A model generated the notes under the pieces. It was not told where the DNA came from, did not search any database, and was given only the letters and a program-made list of their open reading frames with translations. From Sinorhizobium sp. RAC02 (lineage in GTDB: Bacteria > Pseudomonadota > Alphaproteobacteria > Rhizobiales > Rhizobiaceae): a stretch of 64,000 nucleotides of DNA. Shown here piece after piece: positions 34,002-43,688 of this stretch. A program made the translations under genes and the position numbers. Each line of letters starts with the position of its first letter. Position 1 is the first letter of the stretch. The stretch covers positions 248,001 to 312,000 of the forward strand of contig NZ_CP016450.1 in assembly GCF_001713395.1 (NCBI RefSeq). The letters run 5' to 3'.

Positions 34002-35030
34002 TCAGAGGGCGGCGCCAGTCGCCCTCTTTTCTTTTGCGAGAATGCCCATCGCCTCGGCATAGCTGACGCAGGCGACGTCCTTCTGCCCGCAGGTCTCCGT
34101 GAGGAACCGGTCAAGCGCGCGCCAGTAGGCGCCGGCGTTCATTTCGACGAAGTGGAAGCCGAGCTGGAGGGGGATGCGTTCGCCGTCATATTGTCTGGCG
34201 AAGGCGTCGCGATAGGCTTTCAGCGTGCTTTCCTCGAAGGTGGCGCTTTTCTCCGGGGCCTCCTTGGCCTTGGAATGGCGAACATAGAGATTGTAGTCCA
34301 TGGCGATGACGGGGCGTTGTGATGCGCCTTCCGGAACGAGGGGGAGCGCGAAGCGGGCGAGCTTGCCGCTGGCGACCGGCATTGCCGGTCCCTTCGAGAC
34401 GAGGCTGGCGTCGTAGGTGAAGCCGTTGTCCTCCAGCGCCTTCACCAGTCCGCTGCCGGCGGAAAGGTAAGGCGCGCGAAATCCCTTGATGTCTTCCGCG
34501 ACGAAGCGCTGCCAGTCGGCGGGTTCGCGCTCGCCGACGCCGGCATTCTGCCAGCCGTTCTTCAGCGCCTCGTGGAAGAAGGTGAACTCGGCTTTCCAGT
34601 CCGCAGCACTCCACTTGCCGCCGTCGAAATGGCCGCAGGCGTGGCTGCCGATATCGTGGCCTTCCAGTTTCGCCAGCCAGATTTCGCCGAGACGCAGGAT
34701 CGTGTCCTCCTTGTCCGGCGAAAAGCCGACATTGGAACGGCCGCGTTTTTCGTGTGGCGCCTGGTAGTTGGCGCGTTCGTCCTTGGGGAACAGGAAGGTG
34801 CAGGAGAGGAAATAGGTGAAGTGCGCGCCGGTGCGCTTGGCCATGGCGCGGCTCTTCTCCCAGAGCAGGTTATCGTGCGCACCGTCGAAGGAAACGATGA
34901 CGAGCTGCTTGCGCTTCGGCGTTTCGATCACGTCGTCCTTGGCAAGCGCCGTGCCCGAGACGAGCCCGGCGGCGAGGAGGGGGAGGACGATTCGAGACGA
35001 TAGTTGAGACAAGATGGGCACCCGCGACAA
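34002..35030 (-). CDS. Secreted polysaccharide deacetylase (NodB-homology)
   Basis: 342 aa. Signal peptide (ILSQLSSRIVLPLLAAGLVSGTALA), then the NodB-fold VIVSFDGAHDNLLW with the catalytic/metal Asp, a long insert, the H-x(3-4)-H-like metal site GHDIGSHACGHF, and ADWQRFVAEDIKGFRAPYL with the FRAPY motif. It probably deacetylates an acetylated sugar polymer in the periplasm or at the cell surface. It starts with TTG at 35030 or another alternative codon; there is no ATG near the signal peptide. It is divergent from the NnrU gene. Confidence 0.82.
   Translation of the reverse strand: MSRVPILSQLSSRIVLPLLAAGLVSGTALAKDDVIETPKRKQLVIVSFDGAHDNLLWEKSRAMAKRTGAHFTYFLSCTFLFPKDERANYQAPHEKRGRSNVGFSPDKEDTILRLGEIWLAKLEGHDIGSHACGHFDGGKWSAADWKAEFTFFHEALKNGWQNAGVGEREPADWQRFVAEDIKGFRAPYLSAGSGLVKALEDNGFTYDASLVSKGPAMPVASGKLARFALPLVPEGASQRPVIAMDYNLYVRHSKAKEAPEKSATFEESTLKAYRDAFARQYDGERIPLQLGFHFVEMNAGAYWRALDRFLTETCGQKDVACVSYAEAMGILAKEKRATGAAL
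34004..34036 (+). terminator. Rho-independent terminator of bacA, overlapping the 3' end of the next gene
   Basis: Stem AGAGGGCG (34004-34011) / CGCCCTCT (34020-34027), loop GCGCCAGT, then TTTTCTTTT-like U tract. It lies just beyond the bacA stop and is inside the last codons of the convergent polysaccharide deacetylase gene. Confidence 0.75.
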
Positions 35031-35154
35031 TTTGCTAAGGGTCTGTCATCGGTTCCGAATGCGGCAATCCTTTGATCGGGCTGGAATTGTCATCTCGCGA
35101 AGGCTATTCCAGAGAGAACGGCCAGGGGCCGACTTTTCTTCAAGGGGCTTTTTC

Positions 35155-35739
35155 ATGACGTTGCTCATCGCCGGTCTCGTTCTCTTCATCGTCACCCACC
35201 TGCTGCGGCCCTTTGCGCCCGGCCTTCGCAATGCGGGCATCACAGCACTCGGCAAGCCGGGCTGGATGGCGCTGCACGGCGTGCTGTCGTTGGTAAGCCT
35301 CGCGCTCATCGCCTACGGCTTTGTCAATGCGCGCGAAAACGGCGGCACGATGCTTTATTTCCCGCCGACCTTCATGGCGCATATCGCGCTGACGCTGATG
35401 TTGATCGCGTCGATCTGTCTCGTCGCCGGCTTCCTGCCGGCCGGCCATATACGCACGAAGATGAAGTTCCCCATCCTCGTCGCGATCAAGATCTGGGCGC
35501 TGGCGCATCTTCTGGCGAATGGCGAGAGCTATTCGGTGTTGCTGTTCGTGACGATCCTTGCCTGGGCAGTCATTCTGCGCATCACGCTGAAGAAGCGCAT
35601 CGCCGCCGGTGAGACAAAACTGCCGGTTTTCGTCTCGGCGAAATACGACCTGATTTCGGTCGTCGTCGGCCTCGCGCTCTATGGGGCCATCGTCTTCTGG
35701 CTTCACGAGTGGTTGATCGGCGTGGCGCCGCTGCCCTGA
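35155..35739 (+). CDS. NnrU family membrane protein
   Basis: 194 aa, about five to six membrane helices. The N-terminal LFIVTHLLRPFAPGLRNAGITALGKPGWMALHGVLSLVSLALIAYGF and AGFLPAGHIRTKMKFPILVAIKIWALAHLLANGE are the NnrU pattern, with conserved His residues (HLLR, LAHLLANG) that could hold haem or metal. The family was first seen next to nitric-oxide/denitrification genes, but no denitrification gene is here. AGGGG box before the ATG at 35155. Confidence 0.85.
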   Translation: MTLLIAGLVLFIVTHLLRPFAPGLRNAGITALGKPGWMALHGVLSLVSLALIAYGFVNARENGGTMLYFPPTFMAHIALTLMLIASICLVAGFLPAGHIRTKMKFPILVAIKIWALAHLLANGESYSVLLFVTILAWAVILRITLKKRIAAGETKLPVFVSAKYDLISVVVGLALYGAIVFWLHEWLIGVAPLP

Positions 35740-35748
35740 TCCCAGGGC
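35733..35748. other. Short hairpin over the NnrU stop
   Basis: GCCCTG/CAGGGC arms around ATCC overlap the TGA of the NnrU gene. A minor hairpin with no U tract. The 113 bases up to the next start hold no gene. Confidence 0.3.
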
Positions 35749-35852
35749 TGATCCTCGCCTGATCCCGGGCTTTTCGCGCCTGCCCCCTTACAACGCGGCC
35801 AAAATGGAGTAGAAGGCGCAAACTCCAATCGTCAGCAAGAGCCGGGCAGGGA

Positions 35853-36524
35853 ATGGTAAATCAGGACGACAGCTTTATCCGCGAGGTCAACGACGAACTC
35901 CGGTCCGACCGGATGCGTCTGGTCTGGCTGCGTTTCGGCCGTATCTTCATCGGCATCGCCGTGCTGGTCGTTCTCGGCACAATCGGCAAGGTGAGCTACG
36001 AATACTGGCGCGACAGCGAGGCTTCCGCCGCCGGAGACAGCTTCCTCGCGGCGCTCACGCTTGCCCGTGAAGGCAAGAACGAAGAGGCGCTTGCCGCGCT
36101 GACCGCGCTGGAAAAGGATGGCTTCGGCTCCTACCCGGTGCTCGCCCGCATGCGCTCCGCCTCGCTTCTTGCCGAGACGGACGCACAGGGTGCGGTCAAC
36201 GCGTTTACCGCGATCGCCAAGGATACGTCGGTGCCGGCAGCGCTGCGCGATGCAGCCCGACTGCGCGCCGCCTATCTGCTCGTCGATACCGGGACGTATG
36301 AGCAGGTCTCGGCCGAAGCCGAGCAGCTTGCGACCCCGCAAAGCGCACAGCGCCATTCCGCGCGCGAAGTTCTCGGCCTCTCCGCCTTCAAGCACGAGGA
36401 CTATGCCCGTGCCAAGGAATGGTTCGATGCCATCATCAATGACAGCGAAAGCCCGCGCAACGTTGCCAACCGCGCGCAGATGCTGCTTGACCTGATTGCC
36501 GCAAGCGGCAAGCTGTCCTCCTGA
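35853..36524 (+). CDS. YfgM-like TPR membrane protein (ancillary translocon/cell-envelope)
   Basis: 223 aa. N-terminal cytoplasmic helix ([20 protein letters not shown]), one membrane span ([22 protein letters not shown], about 28-50), and a periplasmic TPR-like helical domain ([47 protein letters not shown]). This is the arrangement of YfgM/DUF2133 proteins. The neighbour der is downstream by 37 bases on the same strand, as in the yfgM-bamB-der cluster of other proteobacteria; bamB is missing here. Confidence 0.78.
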   Translation: MVNQDDSFIREVNDELRSDRMRLVWLRFGRIFIGIAVLVVLGTIGKVSYEYWRDSEASAAGDSFLAALTLAREGKNEEALAALTALEKDGFGSYPVLARMRSASLLAETDAQGAVNAFTAIAKDTSVPAALRDAARLRAAYLLVDTGTYEQVSAEAEQLATPQSAQRHSAREVLGLSAFKHEDYARAKEWFDAIINDSESPRNVANRAQMLLDLIAASGKLSS

Positions 36525-36561
36525 TCCGGTATTCACCGGACCACCGAAACGGAACACGTTC

Positions 36562-37995
36562 ATGAGCTTCACCGTCGCCATTGTCGGACGCCCCAATGTC
36601 GGCAAGTCCACCCTGTTCAACAGGCTCGTGGGCAAGAAGCTCGCGCTTGTCGATGACACGCCCGGCGTCACCCGCGACCGTCGGCCGGGCGATGCCCGCC
36701 TGATCGACCTGAAATTCCGCATCATCGACACTGCCGGTCTCGAAGAGGCAGCACCCGAGACGCTGCAGGGCCGCATGCGCGCCCAGACGGAAGCCGCGAT
36801 CGACGAGGCGGACCTGTCGCTCTTCGTCGTCGATGCCAAGATGGGCCTGACGCCCGTCGACCAGGCGCTGGCCGACATGCTGCGCCGCAAGGGCAAGCCG
36901 GTCGTGCTCGTCGCCAACAAGTCGGAAGCCCGTGGCTCCGATGGTGGCTTTTACGATGCCTTCACGCTCGGCCTTGGCGAGCCGACGGGGATTTCCGCCG
37001 AACATGGTCAGGGCATGCTGGATCTGCGTGACGCGATCGTTGCCGCAATCGGCGAGGAACGCGCCTATCCCGAAGAAAACGAAGCCGTCACCGATGTCGA
37101 CCTGCGCGCCGAGGCGGCTGCCGAAGGCGTGGAAAAGGACGACGACTACGAGCCGGAATATGACGAGACGAAGCCGCTGCGCGTCGCCATCGTCGGTCGC
37201 CCGAATGCCGGCAAGTCCACGCTGATCAACCGCTTCCTTGGCGAAGACCGGCTGCTGACCGGCCCGGAAGCCGGTATCACGCGCGACTCGATTTCCGTCG
37301 AATGGGACTGGAAGGGCCGCACGATCAAGATGTTCGACACGGCCGGCATGCGGCGCAAGGCCAGGGTGCAGGAGAAGCTGGAAAAGCTCTCCGTCGCCGA
37401 CGGTCTGCGCGCCATCCGCTTTGCCGAGACGGTGGTCATCATCTTCGACGCCACCATTCCCTTCGAGAAGCAGGACTTGCAGATCGTCGATCTCGTGCTG
37501 CGCGAAGGCCGTGCGGCCGTGCTCGCCTTCAACAAGTGGGATCTGATCGACGATCCGCAGGCGGTGCTTGCGGAGCTGCGTGAAAAGACCGAGCGGCTGC
37601 TGCCGCAGGCGCGCGGCATTCGCGCCGTGCCGGTGTCCGGCCAGACGGGCCGCGGCCTCGACAAGCTGATGCAGGCCGTCATCGAGACGGACCGCACCTG
37701 GAACCGCCGCATCTCGACAGCCAAGCTCAACCGTTGGCTCGATGCACAGCAGACGCAGCATCCACCACCGGCCGTTTCGGGCCGCCGCCTGAAGCTGAAA
37801 TACATGACGCAGGTGAAGGCCCGCCCGCCGGGCTTCATGATTTCGTGCACGCGCCCCGATGCGCTGCCGGAATCCTATATCCGCTATCTGACGAATGGCC
37901 TGCGCGCCGACTTCAACCTGCCGGGCGTGCCGATCCGCATCCACTTCAAGGCGGCGGATAACCCGTTCGCCTCTAAGGCGAAGAAGCGGCGCTGA
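36562..37995 (+). CDS. der: Ribosome assembly GTPase Der (EngA)
   Basis: 477 aa, tandem GTPase domains. Domain 1: GRPNVGKST (about 8-16), DTAGLEE, and NKSE as the G4 box (instead of NKxD, normal in rhizobia). Domain 2: [42 protein letters not shown]. The C-terminal KH-like domain ends KKRR. Der acts in 50S subunit maturation. The frame is open upstream to 36496, but the ATG at 36562 begins the canonical [12 protein letters not shown]. It is likely co-transcribed with the YfgM-like gene. Confidence 0.97.
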   Translation: MSFTVAIVGRPNVGKSTLFNRLVGKKLALVDDTPGVTRDRRPGDARLIDLKFRIIDTAGLEEAAPETLQGRMRAQTEAAIDEADLSLFVVDAKMGLTPVDQALADMLRRKGKPVVLVANKSEARGSDGGFYDAFTLGLGEPTGISAEHGQGMLDLRDAIVAAIGEERAYPEENEAVTDVDLRAEAAAEGVEKDDDYEPEYDETKPLRVAIVGRPNAGKSTLINRFLGEDRLLTGPEAGITRDSISVEWDWKGRTIKMFDTAGMRRKARVQEKLEKLSVADGLRAIRFAETVVIIFDATIPFEKQDLQIVDLVLREGRAAVLAFNKWDLIDDPQAVLAELREKTERLLPQARGIRAVPVSGQTGRGLDKLMQAVIETDRTWNRRISTAKLNRWLDAQQTQHPPPAVSGRRLKLKYMTQVKARPPGFMISCTRPDALPESYIRYLTNGLRADFNLPGVPIRIHFKAADNPFASKAKKRR

Positions 37996-38010
37996 GCGCA
38001 GCCCTTTCGA

Positions 38011-38925
38011 TCAGTCTTTCGGCAGCTTGTCCTTGGGGACCAGCGCGCCGTGATGCTGGATGACGGCGGCGGCGGCTTCGGCAGCGAAGCGTGCCGCCTC
38101 CTGCGGGCTCGCACCGGTAGCGAGGCGGGCCAGGAAGGCACCGTTGAAACTGTCGCCGGCGCTCGTGGTGTCGACAATCGTCCTGACCTCGGCAGACGGC
38201 ACATGGCTGCGTTCGGCGCCGAAGACGAGCGTTGCGCCCTTGTCACCATCCTTCACGACCAGGTTTTCAACGCCGAGGGTCCGGTAGCGGACAAGCGTTT
38301 CCTCCAGCGAGGCATCGCCGAAATGGGTCGTCTCGTCGTCGAGGCTGGGCATGACCAGCGTTGCGGCGCGCGCGCCTTCGGTGATGGTGGCGCGCATGCG
38401 TTCGGTATCGTCCCAGAGGCGTGGGCGGATATTCGGATCGAAGACGATGCGCTTGCCCGAGGCCTTGGCGCGGCGAAGCTCCGCGAGCAGCGTGTCGAGA
38501 TCCTCCGGCTGCACGATTGCCAGGGTGATGCCGGAGAAGACGACGATGTCGGAGGCTTCGATGGCAGTGCGCAGCCGGTCGCCGTCGTGGGCCAGCAGCT
38601 TTGCCGCGGAGACGGAGCGCCAGTAGGAGAAACTGCGCTCGCCATCCTTCAGGTGGATCATGTAGAGGCCGGGCGAACGGCCCTCGATGCGGGCGACATG
38701 GCCGGTGCCGATGCCATGCGCTTCCATGAAGGCGAGCATTTCGTCGGAAATCATGTCCTTTCCGACGGCGGAGACGTAGTCGACGCTCCAGTCCGACGGC
38801 AGGTATTGGCGGGCATAGTAGGCGGTATTGAAGGTGTCACCGGCAAAACCCTTGCGCAGCAGGCCGCCTTCGGCCTGCATCAGTTCCACCATGCACTCGC
38901 CGATCGAAAGCAGCCGTCCTGCCAT
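38011..38925 (-). CDS. kdgK: 2-dehydro-3-deoxygluconokinase
   Basis: 304 aa, PfkB family. LLSIGECMVELMQAEGGLLRKGFAGDTFNTAYYARQYLP at the N-terminus is specific to KDG kinases; the C-terminal VDTTSAGDSFNGAFLARLATG contains the catalytic Asp and anion hole. It phosphorylates KDG to KDPG for the Entner-Doudoroff pathway. The 3' end is convergent with der across 15 bases. No KDPG aldolase or uronate gene is adjacent. It is separated by 295 bases from a divergent LysR gene, which holds both promoters and nothing else that I can see. Confidence 0.92.
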   Translation of the reverse strand: MAGRLLSIGECMVELMQAEGGLLRKGFAGDTFNTAYYARQYLPSDWSVDYVSAVGKDMISDEMLAFMEAHGIGTGHVARIEGRSPGLYMIHLKDGERSFSYWRSVSAAKLLAHDGDRLRTAIEASDIVVFSGITLAIVQPEDLDTLLAELRRAKASGKRIVFDPNIRPRLWDDTERMRATITEGARAATLVMPSLDDETTHFGDASLEETLVRYRTLGVENLVVKDGDKGATLVFGAERSHVPSAEVRTIVDTTSAGDSFNGAFLARLATGASPQEAARFAAEAAAAVIQHHGALVPKDKLPKD

Positions 38926-39220
38926 GTCCTGAAATCCTCCGGTTCACTCCGCCGGAAAGAGGAAATACGATCAAAGAGTTGGCGGGGCAAGGCTATGCCG
39001 GCGCTTTCTGCGCAGCGCATGCGATGTGCCGCCGTGACGACCGGCCTCGACCCGAACGCGGCCTGTTTGATCGCGCTGATGCAAGACGAATCTTGACGCG
39101 CCGCGCTTCATTGCTTCATCCGTAACCAGCAAGTCCGCGCTCACCTGGGTGGCCGACCCTTCCGGTCGAGCCTTGTCCATGGATCGTGATCAACTCTCAC
39201 CCGTCAAAGGTGCCGGCCTC
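38926..39220. other. Divergent intergenic region between kdgK and a LysR gene, 295 nt
   Basis: Promoter region for two divergent genes. Upstream extensions of both neighbours are open but lack ribosome binding sites. I see no strong palindrome or hairpin. Confidence 0.4.
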
Positions 39221-40126
39221 ATGAACATCAAGCAGCTCGAAGTGTTGCGCACGCTTCTCGCCACGGGTTCGACCATTGCGACGGCCAAGGCCATGGGGCT
39301 CAGCCAGTCGGGTGTGAGCCGGCTGTTGGCACAGCTCGAATCCGATCTGGCGCTGACGCTGTTTGCCCGCGACAAGGGACGGCTGATCCCGACGCCGGAG
39401 GCGACGATCCTGGCGCGGGACGCCGAGAACGTTTTGCTTGCCGTCGACCGCATGTCCGGGCATGCGGAGGATCTGCGCAACGGCGCTTCGGGGCCGGAAA
39501 CCGTGCGGATCGGCCTGCCGAGCAGCATGTGGGAGAATTTCGCGCCCGCCATGCTGATCGACTATGTGCGTGCCTTTCCCGGCGTGCGCATCGAGACCTT
39601 CTTCGAATCGACGACAGCCATCAACAAGCTCGTCGAGGAGCGGACCATCGATCTCGGTTTCCTGCGCATGGAAGGGGAGGTCGGGCCGGGCATCGTGGTC
39701 GATAGAGTTGCCAGCGGCCAAAGCGTCTGCGTCATTCCGGAGGGGCATCCGCTCGCCGAACTGGAGGAAGTCACCGCAAAGCACCTGCGCAATGTGCCGC
39801 TCATCCTCATCGGCCGGCAAAGGCCGAACCGCATGGCGCTCGACCAGGCCTTCAAGCGGGCAGGGGTGAAGCAACTGGTCAAGATCGAGACCCACACCAA
39901 CAGTTCCGCCTGTTCCTATGTGGCGCATGGGCTGGGCGTCACGATCATCAGCAGCTTCTATGCGAATCTCTATCGTCACCTTCCGGTGGTGCACCGCCCG
40001 TTCGTGCCGCGCAGCACGCAGGAATTCGGTCTAGCACGCGCCGATGGCGTTCCGTTGTCCATCGCCGCGCAGGCACTGAGCGACGCTCTGAAGAGGCAGA
40101 TTCAATTTTCGCAGAATAGCAAATGA
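39221..40126 (+). CDS. LysR-family transcriptional regulator
   Basis: 301 aa. Winged-helix N-terminus MNIKQLEVLRTLLATGSTIATAKAMGLSQSGVSRLLAQLESDLALTLFARDKGRLIPTPEA, then the effector domain with VRIGLPSSMWENFAPAMLIDYVRAFPGVRIETFFESTTAI and VVDRVASGQSVCVIPEGHPL. The C-terminal part (SYVAHGLGVTIISSFY) is typical. An AAAGG box lies 11 bases before the ATG at 39221. It lies directly upstream of the peptide-transport operon on the same strand and is the likely regulator of it. Confidence 0.9.
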   Translation: MNIKQLEVLRTLLATGSTIATAKAMGLSQSGVSRLLAQLESDLALTLFARDKGRLIPTPEATILARDAENVLLAVDRMSGHAEDLRNGASGPETVRIGLPSSMWENFAPAMLIDYVRAFPGVRIETFFESTTAINKLVEERTIDLGFLRMEGEVGPGIVVDRVASGQSVCVIPEGHPLAELEEVTAKHLRNVPLILIGRQRPNRMALDQAFKRAGVKQLVKIETHTNSSACSYVAHGLGVTIISSFYANLYRHLPVVHRPFVPRSTQEFGLARADGVPLSIAAQALSDALKRQIQFSQNSK

Positions 40127-40200
40127 AATCAGCCAAGTGAGGCGGCTCCTGTGCCCTGTCTGATGCGGGCGAGGATGGGCCGAGTCTGCATAGGCATATG

Positions 40201-40230
40201 ACAAAAACGCATAATATTGCACGTTTTTGT
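40201..40230. promoter_or_regulatory. Inverted repeat in the peptide-operon leader
   Basis: ACAAAAACG (40201-40209) and CGTTTTTGT (40222-40230), a perfect 9-bp inverted repeat with a 12-base centre that includes AATATT-rich sequence. It ends 75 bases upstream of the first permease gene. The AT-rich arms argue against a terminator and for a LysR-type (T-N11-A like) or similar operator. Confidence 0.45.
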
Positions 40231-40305
40231 TCAATCACTCATAGTCGTTCCCAACGAAACCGATGACGGTCGCCGGGAATGATGGCCATCAATCGTGGGG
40301 AAACA

Positions 40306-41250
40306 ATGCTGAGATTCATCCTGAACCGCCTGGTGATGGCGCTTCCGACGATCGCGCTCGTGTCGATCACGGTTTTCGCGCTGATCCGCTTCATTCCCGG
40401 CGACCCCGCCGCGCTGATGCTCGGCGACATGGCCGAGCCCGATCAGATCGCCGCCATGCGCACCGAGCTTGGTCTCGACAAGCCGATGCCGCAGCAATTC
40501 CTGATCTGGGCCGGCAACGTGCTGCAGGGCGATTTCGGCCAGTCGATCGTCAATGACGAGGCGGTGCTGCCGCTGGTCGTGTCGCGCTTCATGGTCAGCG
40601 CCGAGATCGTGCTCGTCGCCGTGCTTCTGGCCAGCCTGATCGCCGTGCCGGCCGGCGTGATCGCCGCCTGGCGCCAGAACAGCCTGACGGATCTGGCTCT
40701 TGTCGGAACAGCGACCGTTCTCCTCTCCATCCCCACCTTCTGGCTCGGCCTGTTGCTGCTGCTGTTCTTCGGGCTGGAACTCGGCTGGCTGCCGGTGCTG
40801 GGTTACGTGTCGATCCGCGAGAATTTCGTCGGCGGGCTGCTCTATCTCGTACTGCCGATCATGACCCTCGTCATCCATGAAGCGGGCGTGCTGATCCGCA
40901 TGGCGCGCGCCTCGACGCTGGAAGTGCTGCGGCTCGATTACATTACCCATGCCCGGGCCAAGGGGCTTTCCGAAAGTGCGGTGCTCTGGCGCCACGCCTT
41001 CAAGAACGCCTTCGGCCCGACCTGGACGATGATCGGCCTCATTCTCGGCAACCTGCTCGGCGGCATCGCCGTCATCGAGACGGTCTTCACCATTCCGGGT
41101 CTCGGTCGCCTGATGGTCGACAGCATCTTTGCCCGTGACTACCCGGTCATCCAGGGCTGCCTGCTGTTCGTCTCGCTCTCCTATGTGCTGGTCAACCTCG
41201 TGATCGACCTTCTCTATCCCCTCTTCGATCCGCGGGTTGTCGCCGAATGA
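40306..41250 (+). CDS. Peptide ABC transporter permease, DppB/OppB type
   Basis: 314 aa, six membrane helices. MLRFILNRLVMALPTIALVSITVFALIRFIPGDPA is the canonical DppB start, and the EAA-loop EVLRLDYITHARAKGLSESAVLWRHAFKNA sits near the C-terminal third. It forms the channel with the next permease. The ATG at 40306 follows a GGGGAAAC box; an ATG at 40279 is less likely. Its stop overlaps the following permease start (ATGA). Confidence 0.93.
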   Translation: MLRFILNRLVMALPTIALVSITVFALIRFIPGDPAALMLGDMAEPDQIAAMRTELGLDKPMPQQFLIWAGNVLQGDFGQSIVNDEAVLPLVVSRFMVSAEIVLVAVLLASLIAVPAGVIAAWRQNSLTDLALVGTATVLLSIPTFWLGLLLLLFFGLELGWLPVLGYVSIRENFVGGLLYLVLPIMTLVIHEAGVLIRMARASTLEVLRLDYITHARAKGLSESAVLWRHAFKNAFGPTWTMIGLILGNLLGGIAVIETVFTIPGLGRLMVDSIFARDYPVIQGCLLFVSLSYVLVNLVIDLLYPLFDPRVVAE

Positions 41251-42065
41251 AAAAGGTCTCTCTCAACGCGCTCATCGGCGGCGTCCTCATCGCCCTGCTG
41301 CTCGCCACCGCCGCCCTCGGCCTCGTCTGGACGCCGTTCGATCCGATGCAGCTCTCCTTCACCGCGCGCCTTGCCGCACCCGATGCGAGCCACCTCCTCG
41401 GCACCGACGAGTTCGGCCGCGACGTGCTGAGCCGCCTGATGGTCGGCGCCCGCGCCAGCGTGTGGATCGGCCTTCTGACGGTCGGCTTCGCTACCATCTG
41501 CGGCACGCTGATCGGCCTCGTCAGTGGTTATGCGCGTGGCTGGGTGGATGGCGTCATCATGGCGGTCAACAATGCCCTGCTCGCCTTTCCGGGCATCCTG
41601 CTGGCGCTTGGCCTGCTAGCGGTGTTCGGCGCCAACCAGTACGGCATCATCTTTGCGCTCGGCATCGCCTATACGCCCTCCATGGCACGCGTGGTGCGGG
41701 GCGCCGTGCTGTCGCTGCGCGAGCGGGAGTTCATCGAGGCTTCACGGGTCATGGGCAATGGCGAGCTCTACACCATGGCCCGCCATATCCTGCCGAACTG
41801 CCTGGCGCCGATCACCGTGCTCGCCACCTCCATGTTCGGCTGGGCGATCCTCTCGGAAAGCGCGCTGTCCTTCCTCGGCCTTGGTGTGCCGCCGCCGGCA
41901 CCGACCTGGGGCAACATGCTGGCCGCCGGCCGCCCCTTTATCGAGCAGGCCGTCTGGCTCGGCCTGTTTCCCGGCCTCTGCATCGCGCTGACGCTGCTCG
42001 GCATCAATCTTCTGGGCGACGCCCTTCGCGACAGGCTCGACCCGCGCATGAGAGGCCTGAAATGA
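41247..42065 (+). CDS. Peptide ABC transporter permease, DppC/OppC type
   Basis: 272 aa. The N-terminal signature DASHLLGTDEFGRDVLSRLMVGARASV and the EAA loop LREREFIEASRVMGNGELYTMARHILPNCLAPI are those of DppC/OppC. It dimerises with the upstream permease in the inner membrane. Four-base overlaps with both neighbours indicate translational coupling in a single operon. Confidence 0.93.
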   Translation: MKKVSLNALIGGVLIALLLATAALGLVWTPFDPMQLSFTARLAAPDASHLLGTDEFGRDVLSRLMVGARASVWIGLLTVGFATICGTLIGLVSGYARGWVDGVIMAVNNALLAFPGILLALGLLAVFGANQYGIIFALGIAYTPSMARVVRGAVLSLREREFIEASRVMGNGELYTMARHILPNCLAPITVLATSMFGWAILSESALSFLGLGVPPPAPTWGNMLAAGRPFIEQAVWLGLFPGLCIALTLLGINLLGDALRDRLDPRMRGLK

Positions 42066-43687
42066 CGGATACATTGCTGACCGTTCGCGACCTCTCCCTG
42101 GCGGTCGCGCATAACCACCGGCAGGTCGTCAAGGCCGTCTCCTTCGACATCGCGCCGGGCGAGATCTTCGGGATCGTCGGCGAAAGCGGCTCGGGCAAGA
42201 CGCTGGCGACACGTGCCCTGATCTCGCTCCTGCCGCCGGCCATCAAGGTGACGGGTGGCTCGGTGCTCTACAAGGGCCGGGACGTGCTGACGATGAAGAA
42301 CCGCGAGCTGCGCAGCCTGCGCGGCGCGGAGATCGGTGTCGTCTTCCAGGAGCCGATGACCTCGCTCAACCCGTCGATGACCATCGGGCGGCAGCTGGAG
42401 GAGGGTCTCATCCTGCACAGCAAGGCGTCTCCCGAAGAACGTCGTGCCCGCATCCTCGACATGCTGAAGCGCGTCGGCATCCGCGATCCCGAGGGCGCGC
42501 TGACGGCCTATCCGCACGAGTTCTCCGGCGGCATGCGCCAGCGCATCATGCTGGCCTCCGTCATGCTGCTGAAGCCGGCTTTGCTGATCGCCGACGAGCC
42601 GACCACCGCGCTCGATGCCGTCATCCAGCGCGACGTGATGGAACTGATGGTGGAGCTGACGCGGGCCGAGGGCACCGCCGTGCTGTTGATCAGCCACGAC
42701 CTTCCCATGGTGGCACGCTATACCAGCCGCATCGTGGTGATGGAGCAGGGCGCGATCGTCGAGCACGGCCGCACCGAGGACCTGCTGGAAGCACCGCAGC
42801 ATCCCTATACCAAGAAGCTGCTCTCCTCGCTGCCCTTCCGCGGCGAGGTGCGGGCGATCGATACGGCGAAGGCGCCGATGGTGTCGGCCCGCGATATCGT
42901 CGTCGACTATGCGGGTCGCAAGTCGCTGCTCCGCAGAGGCAAGGCGAAGCGGGCGCTGCATGGTGTCAGCATCGATATACACGAGGGCGAGGTGGTGGCA
43001 CTCGTCGGCGGTTCCGGCTCGGGCAAGACGACGCTCGGCCGCACCATTGCCGGCCTCGTCAAGGAAACCGGCGGCGAAATCCGCTTCCAGGGCCGGTCGC
43101 GTGATGCCGACTGGACCGACTACCGCCTGAACTGCCAGATGGTGTTCCAGGACCCCTATTCCTCACTCGATCCGCGCATGACCATCCAGGCGCTGGTCGA
43201 GGAGGCCTTGCGGCTGGTGCCGGGCTTGGATGCCGCGGCCAAGCGCAAACGCGCGCTGGAAACACTGGAGGAGGTCGGCCTTGGCACCGATTATGCCGAA
43301 CGGTATCCGCACGAGCTTTCCGGCGGTCAGCGTCAACGCGTGGCGATCGCCCGGGCGATTGCCCGCCGCCCGCGCTTCCTGATTGCCGACGAGCCGGTCT
43401 CCGCGCTCGACGTGACGGTCCGGGCGCAGGTGCTCGACCTCTTCTCCGATCTGCAACGCCGCTACGGCTTCTCCTGCCTGTTCATCAGCCACGACCTCGG
43501 CGTGGTCGAGCAGGTCGCCGACCGCGTCGTCGTCATGCAGGACGGCCGTATCATCGAACAGGGCGACCGCGACACGATTTTCGACAGCCCGAAGGAGGCC
43601 TATACGCGCCGGCTTCTCTCGGCCATTCCCGCGCTCGACCAGAACGAACGGGGCGGCGTGACCCTGAAATGGCGCCTGGAGAATTGA
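42062..43687 (+). CDS. Fused two-domain peptide ABC transporter ATPase (OppD-OppF type)
   Basis: 541 aa with two complete ABC units. First: GESGSGKT, signature FSGGMRQR, Walker B LLIADEPTTALD. Second: GGSGSGKT, signature LSGGQRQR, Walker B FLIADEPVSALD, H-loop SHDLGV. The C-terminal Opp extensions (HPYTKKLLSSLP; KEAYTRRLLSAIP) follow each. Both domains keep their catalytic residues, so it powers the transporter alone. The start overlaps the DppC stop. A one-base gap separates it from the hydrolase gene. Confidence 0.93.
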   Translation: MTDTLLTVRDLSLAVAHNHRQVVKAVSFDIAPGEIFGIVGESGSGKTLATRALISLLPPAIKVTGGSVLYKGRDVLTMKNRELRSLRGAEIGVVFQEPMTSLNPSMTIGRQLEEGLILHSKASPEERRARILDMLKRVGIRDPEGALTAYPHEFSGGMRQRIMLASVMLLKPALLIADEPTTALDAVIQRDVMELMVELTRAEGTAVLLISHDLPMVARYTSRIVVMEQGAIVEHGRTEDLLEAPQHPYTKKLLSSLPFRGEVRAIDTAKAPMVSARDIVVDYAGRKSLLRRGKAKRALHGVSIDIHEGEVVALVGGSGSGKTTLGRTIAGLVKETGGEIRFQGRSRDADWTDYRLNCQMVFQDPYSSLDPRMTIQALVEEALRLVPGLDAAAKRKRALETLEEVGLGTDYAERYPHELSGGQRQRVAIARAIARRPRFLIADEPVSALDVTVRAQVLDLFSDLQRRYGFSCLFISHDLGVVEQVADRVVVMQDGRIIEQGDRDTIFDSPKEAYTRRLLSAIPALDQNERGGVTLKWRLEN

Positions 43688-43688
43688 T

